A stretch of DNA of 64,000 bases from Buxus sempervirens (lineage: Eukaryota > Streptophyta > Magnoliopsida > Buxales > Buxaceae), in contig OX387182.1 in the NCBI GenBank assembly GCA_947561395.2, forward strand, positions 44,013,949-44,077,948, in the 5' to 3' direction. Every line of letters starts with the position of its first letter. Within the stretch, counting starts at the first letter, position 1. A program made the translations under genes and the position numbers. A model generated the notes under the pieces. It did no database searches and was not told where the DNA came from. It worked only from the letters and a program-made list of their open reading frames with translations. This document shows, piece by piece, positions 57,286 to 64,000 of the stretch.

Positions 57286-60200
57286 ATGGCGGCAAGAAGA
57301 AGTACTCGGCATGCTGAAAATGCAGCGCCAGAGGAACCTGCCGAATCTCAGGTAAATCCTCTTTATGATTCAGAGGTCCCGGAAGAAGGACCTTCGAGTT
57401 CTCAGCCGGACCTTAATGTGCGACTTATTCAGGCCATACAAGGTCTCAGCCAACAAATGGCAGGCTTTGGCCAGGGTATTAACAAAATTTCTTCTGATAA
57501 TGGTAGAATCCTAGCGGTTTTACAGGAAGGTTTCTCTACAATGGCAAGACCGGTCATGATGACCGAACGAGCCGAAACATCGGCTGCTGGGTCAAATGCT
57601 CACGAAAGGATAAATATCCCGGAGCAGCCACCGATCATGAACCTAGGTGTAAACGGCCGAAACGAACAGGCCAACACCGCCGCTTTTAGGGGAGAAATAC
57701 CTCCTGGTGTCCCAGTTCATCCCAATGTGCCTCCGATCGAGGTGCGACCCATGGGACAAAGGGAAGCACAGGAGAACCATAGAGAAGATACCGGGGTAAG
57801 AAATATGGCCGTAAACCGTAATTACATCCAAAATGTAATTCAAGAAATGATCGGAGATCAATATCACCGACGAATGACTAGGCCAGTTTATAGGAAACCT
57901 TACCCAGGCTGGATTGACCAACAATTTGAATTCCCTAGGAGATACAAAATTCCCGAATTCACTTTGTTTTCAGGAGAAGGTCAACAATCTACCATTGAAC
58001 ACATTGGCCGATTTACGGTTCAATGTGGAGAGGCGTCCGGTAATGATTTCCTTAGACTTAGACTATTTGGAAACTCATTGACCGGACAGGCCTTTACATG
58101 GTATATTACATTACCGGCCAATTCAGTTACAAATTGGGGAATGATGGAAGAGAAATTCCACTCCCAATTTTATCGTACGGAGCCCGAAGTGACCATGGTT
58201 GATCTTGCTCGGTTAAGACAACAACCGGGGGAATCGGCCGATAAATATATTGCTCGCTTTAAATATATGAAAAACAAATGCCGAATTCTTTTACCAGAAT
58301 CGGAATTTGCAAACTTGGCTTTAAACAGACTACACTTTGAACTTCGAAAGAAATTCGAAGGTGAACAGTTCGAAGACTTATTTGAGTTGTCGGCCACAGC
58401 CACCAAATACGAGTGGCTATTACAGGAAGACAACGAAAAGAAAGTCTCGTCTTACGGGTCTTATTACAAGGACCCGAACTTTGAATACGGAGTTGTAGAA
58501 GTCGTGGGAAAACAATCAATCACCTGTCCGATTCTTATCCGAAAAACCAAGGATACAGAAGCAACAAAGGAGACGAGTACTTTTAGCCGAAATTATTCCT
58601 TTGACATAAATAAGACGGCTGAAGTATTTGAATACCTTTTGAAACAAGGATTCTTCAGACTGACCAAAGACCATCCTTTTATCCCAGCCAATGTGGCGGC
58701 CAAGGGTAAAGCTTGTAAATGGCACGGGGTGAAAACTCATGAAACTAATGAATGTACTGTGCTTCGTAATGTGATACAGGAGAATATTGATAAAGGGCTC
58801 CTGAAGTTTGCAGAAACCGACAAAGAAAAGATGCAGGTTGACACACAACCATTCCCTAAAGAGGTGTCGGTGAATATGGTTACCATTGATTTGCCAAAAC
58901 GCACTCCAGCAGTTAAAATCGACCTGGATGGATCTTCCTCAGGGAAATGGGGGAAAACAGCACAACCAGTGCAAAACCAGGTGAATTTACGACCAAGAAA
59001 CCATTGGAGGTATCCACCTACACAAGGACGGTCATGGCGTCAAGAGAGGAGAGGTGAAATCTGGGGTGAGTGGTGGCATAAGTCCAGACGCGAACCCAGG
59101 ATAGAAGAAGACAGGAAACCAGACCTCAACGAGAAAACAACAAAGAAATTGGCTTCGGTTCCTTCTGAATTGTCTTCCAATCAAGCTGCAACCAAAAAGC
59201 GACCGGAAACGGTTGCTAAATCCTCAGAGGAATCTTCCATTAATAAAGATACATCATGCAAGATTCCGGAGAAAATAGAAATGTCACTAGGCCTCCTTTG
59301 CCAAGACTGCAAGCAAAAAGTGATAGCAGAGTACCGGTATTCCCAATACAAAGGGAAATCAGTCAAGTATGAAGATGCACGCCACACTCAGGGGGGCAAG
59401 AGACCCTTGTACTTAACTTCTGGAAGACAAGTAGGCTCGCCGACAAGGACGGCAGCCACCTATAGCTCCGCTAGGGATAGCGGCTATATGACTCACGAAC
59501 AATATAGGATGGTAAACAGGGTCAAACCCAGAATGGTAAAACCAACTATTATGCAGGATGGTCACTGGAAAAGATTGACTCATCCTAAATTTCCTTTCCA
59601 TGCGCAGGCAAGTATCGCAGAACTAACCAGAACGCAAAAGCGACGCTGGCATCGACAGCAAGCTAAGAGACGATACCAGGAACAGAGTACTGGATCATCC
59701 GAGCCATATTGGTCGTCTAGGTTTGTTGCCAAAAGGCGCATTCCGAAACCACAAAGGCTCAAAAAGAGCTCGCCTGATTCACCAATCCCTCCAAATACTA
59801 CGCCCGAACATGATTCCAATGCAGTGACCGAAAGGTTGGTTTCGGATGAGGAATTGACGGACAATTTCGCCGGAGGAGAAGGAGAACAATTGTTAGTTGA
59901 ACAATTGTTAACAGAGTACAGCAGGATCTCAACTCCTTCTACGGTAGAAATAACAGAGGAATTGACGCTCGAAACTCCCAAAGACGAGAACAGTGAGTCG
60001 CTGAGTCAACCTCCTTTGAGTGCGGATGCATCAATCGCCGAAATCTGTTTCGGTCGGATGCCCCCGATACCACTTGACTGTCATATGGTCCTCACTTTAC
60101 CTATGACTTTTGGGGCCAGCATGGAGTTACCACGGTTAGAGGAGATCCAGGAGGAGGAAGACCCAGTAGCTTTGTATGTGATTGATCCGGAACATCTCGA

Positions 60201-60873
60201 AGAAGAGAAAAAAGACCAGAAACCGGCCGATGGTGACAAAATCGGTCTGGTGGGAGAGGTATGTTTCGTTGAACCATCCTTAACCATGACTCAACATCTG
60301 AAACCTTTATTTATAAAGGCGCACATGAACGGGATCCCTATCAATAGAATTCTAATTGATAATGGGGCAGCAATAAATTTCATCCCAATCTCCACATTGA
60401 AGAAATTAGGTAAGTCTTATTCAGATTTAATTTCTTCCGAGATCACCGTCACTAACTTTGCAGGAGATATTACAGGAACTAGAGGAATCCTCCCAATCGA
60501 ACTAACGGTTGGGACACGGCAATCCCTTACGGCATTCTTCGTAATTGAATCATCCGCCGGATACAACGCATTGCTGGGAAGAGATTGGATCCATTCGAAC
60601 AAATTTGTACCATCTTCTTTGCACCAATCGTTGCTGTTTTGGAAGGATGGCAAGACCGAAGAAGTAAAAGCCGACCAGCGGCCATTTGCCGTGGATTCCA
60701 ATGCCGCACATGCATCCCTTTATAACGAAGGGGTAAAACCAATTTCATTTAGTGGATATGACAAGAATGGGCAGCCGATCACTTCAAGTTCGGCTATACT
60801 ACAAACGGCGCAACTACAGATTACAGAGGTAGCCGCAGTCGCCGAACTCAAAGAACTACCAAATGATGGTTAA
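57286..60873 (+). CDS. Tat#3 ORF1: gag-protease polyprotein, 1195 aa
   Basis: Builds the particle and supplies the protease. I chose ATG 57286 (MAARRSTRHAENAAPEEPAE) because the upstream part of the open frame runs through the primer motif. The gag core is at about residues 220-390 (YKIPEFTLFSGEGQQSTIEH, GQAFTWYITLPANSVTNWG, QQPGESADKYIARFKYMKNK). A zinc-like CKWHGVKTHETNEC begins at residue 477. A basic, Arg-rich stretch and an acidic one follow. The protease motif ILIDNGAAINFIP has its Asp at residue 1025, with LLGRDWIH later. It overlaps ORF2 by 11 bases in another frame. No stop or shift is seen, unlike Tat#1 and Tat#2. Confidence 0.93.
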   Translation: MAARRSTRHAENAAPEEPAESQVNPLYDSEVPEEGPSSSQPDLNVRLIQAIQGLSQQMAGFGQGINKISSDNGRILAVLQEGFSTMARPVMMTERAETSAAGSNAHERINIPEQPPIMNLGVNGRNEQANTAAFRGEIPPGVPVHPNVPPIEVRPMGQREAQENHREDTGVRNMAVNRNYIQNVIQEMIGDQYHRRMTRPVYRKPYPGWIDQQFEFPRRYKIPEFTLFSGEGQQSTIEHIGRFTVQCGEASGNDFLRLRLFGNSLTGQAFTWYITLPANSVTNWGMMEEKFHSQFYRTEPEVTMVDLARLRQQPGESADKYIARFKYMKNKCRILLPESEFANLALNRLHFELRKKFEGEQFEDLFELSATATKYEWLLQEDNEKKVSSYGSYYKDPNFEYGVVEVVGKQSITCPILIRKTKDTEATKETSTFSRNYSFDINKTAEVFEYLLKQGFFRLTKDHPFIPANVAAKGKACKWHGVKTHETNECTVLRNVIQENIDKGLLKFAETDKEKMQVDTQPFPKEVSVNMVTIDLPKRTPAVKIDLDGSSSGKWGKTAQPVQNQVNLRPRNHWRYPPTQGRSWRQERRGEIWGEWWHKSRREPRIEEDRKPDLNEKTTKKLASVPSELSSNQAATKKRPETVAKSSEESSINKDTSCKIPEKIEMSLGLLCQDCKQKVIAEYRYSQYKGKSVKYEDARHTQGGKRPLYLTSGRQVGSPTRTAATYSSARDSGYMTHEQYRMVNRVKPRMVKPTIMQDGHWKRLTHPKFPFHAQASIAELTRTQKRRWHRQQAKRRYQEQSTGSSEPYWSSRFVAKRRIPKPQRLKKSSPDSPIPPNTTPEHDSNAVTERLVSDEELTDNFAGGEGEQLLVEQLLTEYSRISTPSTVEITEELTLETPKDENSESLSQPPLSADASIAEICFGRMPPIPLDCHMVLTLPMTFGASMELPRLEEIQEEEDPVALYVIDPEHLEEEKKDQKPADGDKIGLVGEVCFVEPSLTMTQHLKPLFIKAHMNGIPINRILIDNGAAINFIPISTLKKLGKSYSDLISSEITVTNFAGDITGTRGILPIELTVGTRQSLTAFFVIESSAGYNALLGRDWIHSNKFVPSSLHQSLLFWKDGKTEEVKADQRPFAVDSNAAHASLYNEGVKPISFSGYDKNGQPITSSSAILQTAQLQITEVAAVAELKELPNDG

Positions 60874-63800
60874 ACCATCAGAAGTCGCAGAAGCCGTCTT
60901 AAGAAAGATGACGGCTTACATGCAGGAAGAAAAGATAGGGAAGTTGCAGCAGGAACAAGAATGGCTGGAAAACGACGAGATAATGATAAACTCGGCCGAA
61001 TTCATTAATGAACAAGAAGATGAAAGGGTACAAGACCGGAATGAGATTACTCTCGCCGACCTACAAGCAGCACCAGCCAAATTAGAAGACCTAAAGGTAG
61101 ATACCCAAGATCCATTAGAAGAAATCAACCTGGGGACAGAGGCGGAACAAAAGCCTGTTTTCATAAGTAAGTTACTACCACCTTCGGTCAGACAAGAAAT
61201 TAGACGATTGTTAGCCGAATATTCGGACTGTTTCGCCTGGACTTACCAAGAGATGCCAGGATTGGACCGAAAAATGGTAGAACACAGGCTCCCTATCAAG
61301 CCAGAATCTAAACCATTCAGACAACCTTCAAGGAGGATGGGTGACGACGTGGTATGTAAAGTAAAGGTTGAAATAGAACGGCTTTTATCAGCCGGGTTTA
61401 TTAGGCCGATACGATACGCTGAGTGGCTTTCAAACGTTGTACCCGTAATTAAAAAGAATGGTCAAATTAGGGTATGTATTGATTTCCGCAATCTGAATTC
61501 TGCAACGCCCAAGGACGAATATCCAATGCCGATCGCAGACCTCTTAGTTGATAATGCATCACGGCATAAGTTTTTGTCATTTATGGACGGCCACTCCGGA
61601 TATAATCAAATCTTTATTGCCGAAGAAGATGTAGCTAAAACGGCGTTTCGATGCCCTGGAGCATTAGGAACTTATTGTTGGGTAGTTATGCCTTTCGGGT
61701 TGAAGAATGCTGGCGCAACCTATCAAAGGGCAATGAATCTTATCTTCCATGACATGATCTGTCAAATACTTGAGGTATACATTGACGATGTTGTGATAAA
61801 GTCTCAGACCGAAATGGACCACTTGCAACATTTAAAGCAGGTTTTTGAACGACTTCGTAAGTACAGCTTGAAAATGAATCCGTTAAAGTGTGCTTTTGGT
61901 GTATCGGCCGGAAATTTCCTAGGCTTTCTCGTACACCAGAGAGGAATTGAGGTCGATAAAAATAAGGCAAAGTCGGTCATAGAAGCCAAGCCACCAGCCA
62001 ATAAGAAACAGCTACAAAGGTTGCTCGGCCAGGTGAATTTCTTGAGAAGATTCATTTCAAACCTGGCCGGGAAGATCAGGGTCCTATCCCCATTATTGAA
62101 AATCAAGAATACTGAAGAGTTTATCTGGAATGAGGACCATCAAGCCGCTTTTGAAGGCATCAAACAGTATTTGGCAACCCCACCGGTCTTGGTGCCACCT
62201 TCAAAAGAACGGCCGCTAAAACTTTATATAGCGACTGCGAGCGATTCAGTTGGAGTCTTGTTGGCCCAAGAGAACGATCAAGGATATGAGCAGGCTATTT
62301 ATTACCTCAGTAGATTCCTGACTCCAGTGGAAGAAAGGTACACTAATCTAGAGAAGTTGTGTCTCACACTCTATTATGCAGCTACCAAATTACGACATTA
62401 TCTCCTGTCGGCCAAAGAAATTTTCGTCATAGCAGCCACTGATGTGGTCAAGTACATGCTCACTCGGCCTACAGTGAGTGGTAGACTCGGAAAATGGACC
62501 CTGACTCTGATGGAGTTCGACTTCAAATATGTACCGCAGAAAGTGGTAAAAGGACAAGCATTGGCCGATTTTTTGGCCGATCATCCATCTAGTGTACAGG
62601 AAAAAGAATTGGATATCCCAGTATTTCATGCCAGTTTTTGCTATGCCGAATTCCAACCATGGACACTGGAATTTGATGGCTCAAAAACAGAGTTTGCTTC
62701 TGGGATCGGAGTAGTAATAACCTCACCCACTGGTGACAAGCACGAACATGCATTTCAACTTGAAGAATTATCCACAAATAATCAAGCAGAGTTTGAAGCT
62801 ACAATTATAGGGTTGGAAATTCTATGGGAAATGGGTGCTCGAGCGGTTAATATTGTTGGGGATTCCCAACTCGTCTTGAAGCAAATGGAGGGCATATATA
62901 ACTGCAATAGCGAGTCATTAGTACTGTTGCTGCGAAGGGCGAGATTCTTGGCCCAGCAGTTCAATAGAATTGAATTCGAACATCGGCCAAGGAAGGAAAA
63001 CTATCAAGCTAATGAACTGGCCCAGTTGGCATCCGGACTCAGATTGCGCGATTTAGTTAGAACGGTGACCATACAATCTCTCCCCAACTCCGAGAAAAGA
63101 CCATTTCTGGTGGATTCACTGGCATGTTGTAACCAGACAATAAGACAGGATTGGAGAGGTGAGATCTGGGGATATCTTAAAGATCCTACTATAAAGACTA
63201 GCAGATCGACCAAAAGGAAAGCTGCCAACTATTTCATTCTGGGCGATGAGTTATATAAAAAGAGTACTGAGGACATCCCACTTAGATGTGTCAACCCAAC
63301 AGAAGCCATGTTAATAATGGCCGAAGTGCACGAAGGGATTTGTGGCGCACACCAAGCAGGAGTCAAGATGCGATGGTTATTACGTCGGCATGGTTATTAC
63401 TGGCCGTCAATCTTGAAAGATTATCAGATGTTCGCTGCAGGATGTCAGGAATGTCAGAAACATGGACCAGTTCAGAGGGTGCCGGCATTCGAATTGCAAA
63501 CCATAGTCAAGCCATGGCCCTTCAGAGGTTGGGCAATGGATTTAATTGGAAAAGTGTATCCTCCTTCGACCGGTCTACACAACTTCATCATAGTAGCCAC
63601 CGATTACTTCACTAAATGGGTGGAAGCCAAACCTTTGAAAAAAGTGGAACAATCGGATGTGATTGAGTTTATCAGGGAACAGATAATTCACAGATACGGT
63701 ATCCCCGAAACCATCACGACCGATTCAGGTACCGTTTTTGTATGACAAGAAGTGACTGAATTTGCCAAAACATATGGCATCAGAATGATTCAATCTACAC

Positions 63801-64000
63801 CTTATTACGCACAGGCAAACGGACAAGCTGAAGCAACGAATAAGGTGTTGAAAAATATCCTGAGAAAGATGATTGAAGATAAGCCAAGAAGTTGGCATAA
63901 ACTCCTATCTGAAGCATTGTGGGCGTATCGAATGTCTTACAAGACGTCTATTGGAACTACCCCTTTTGCCTTAACCTTCGGTCATGAGGCAGTTATTCCG
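60863..64000 (+). pseudogene. Tat#3 ORF2: RT, RNase H, second RNase H, integrase (one stop)
   Basis: Opens MMVKPSEVAEAVLRKMTAYM. RT has MDGHSGYNQI, MPFGLKNAGATY and active site YIDDV at residue 306. The first RNase H lacks its first Asp (LYIATASDSVGVLL). The second RNase H has Asp605 (LEFDGSK), Glu643 (QAEFEATIIGL) and Asp667 (GDSQLVLKQ), but Asn717 where Asp is expected (YQANELAQLA). Integrase: HEGICGAHQAG and CQECQKHG, core WAMDLIGKVYPP, TTDSGTVFV. A TGA at 63743-63745 (Arg CGA to TGA likely) interrupts it; the frame continues QEVTEFAKTYGIRMIQSTPY, with the catalytic Glu in GQAEATNK, to the window end. RT and integrase catalytic residues are kept. Confidence 0.9.

Larger units (their letters stand above)
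56140..64000 (+). mobile_element. Tat#3: nearly intact Tat-lineage retrotransposon, cut by window end
   Basis: 5' LTR, leader, intact gag-protease ORF1 and ORF2 with RT, RNase H, second RNase H and integrase, continuing past 64000. It is a different family from Tat#1/2: another primer motif, shorter LTR, separate overlapping ORFs. The only coding lesion seen is a stop at 63743-63745. Confidence 0.92.

Overview
This is a gene-poor, repeat-rich stretch of a flowering-plant nuclear genome. Nearly every base I can assign belongs to Ty3/gypsy LTR retrotransposons of two lineages. One is Tat/Ogre-like, with two RNase H domains and very long LTRs. The other is a Tekay/Del-like chromovirus lineage, with a chromodomain-like end after integrase and an initiator-Met primer site. 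The only host-type gene relic is a broken DUF247 gene. I see no rRNA, tRNA or CRISPR. The species cannot be named from this window.

Layout. 1-936: 3' part of a family-A LTR. 937-12280: a region holding two plus-strand, multi-exon but degenerate genes, one with a plant mobile domain (PMD) at 6305-9157 and one DUF7745-like at 9771-11304. It is split by a solo family-A LTR (2239-5839, duplication GTATG). 12281-28159: Tat#1, minus strand (integrase, second RNase H, RT, protease, gag, long leader, primer site, 5' LTR). Its gag is split by another solo family-A LTR (18609-21825, duplication CCAGG). The two plus-strand genes lie antisense beyond its integrase, the place where extra antisense ORFs are known in Tat elements. 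28160 to about 31450: a gag-only Tekay-type element. About 31451-42189: the 5' end of another Tat-type element (LTR 39706-42189, primer site, leader), split by Tekay1 (31840-38968, duplication ATTCA). Tekay1 is young but has lost its 5' part. 42190-50861: Tat#2, plus strand, a close relative of Tat#1 in inverted orientation. 50862-54035: a Tekay-type solo LTR without matching duplications, joining truncated Tat#2 to the DUF247 relic (54036-55122). 55394-55632: a MITE-like element. 56140-64000: Tat#3, plus strand, the best-preserved element, with an intact gag-protease ORF overlapping an RT-RNase H-integrase ORF that has one stop.

The most unusual signal is not a gene. LTRs, leaders and the promoter regions of the antisense genes carry clusters of short hairpins, often just upstream of a TATA box. 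In the Tat family one hairpin per cluster keeps the loop AACTCAG (or its complement) while both stem arms change together between copies. A Tekay solo LTR independently shows a constant 15-base loop with covarying stems. This constant-loop, changing-stem pattern is the candidate for an undescribed regulatory or RNA-structural system.

Almost all coding regions are decayed, and many stops fit C-to-T or G-to-A change as expected of methylated silent transposons. Only Tat#3 ORF1 and, apart from one stop, Tat#3 ORF2 look nearly functional.
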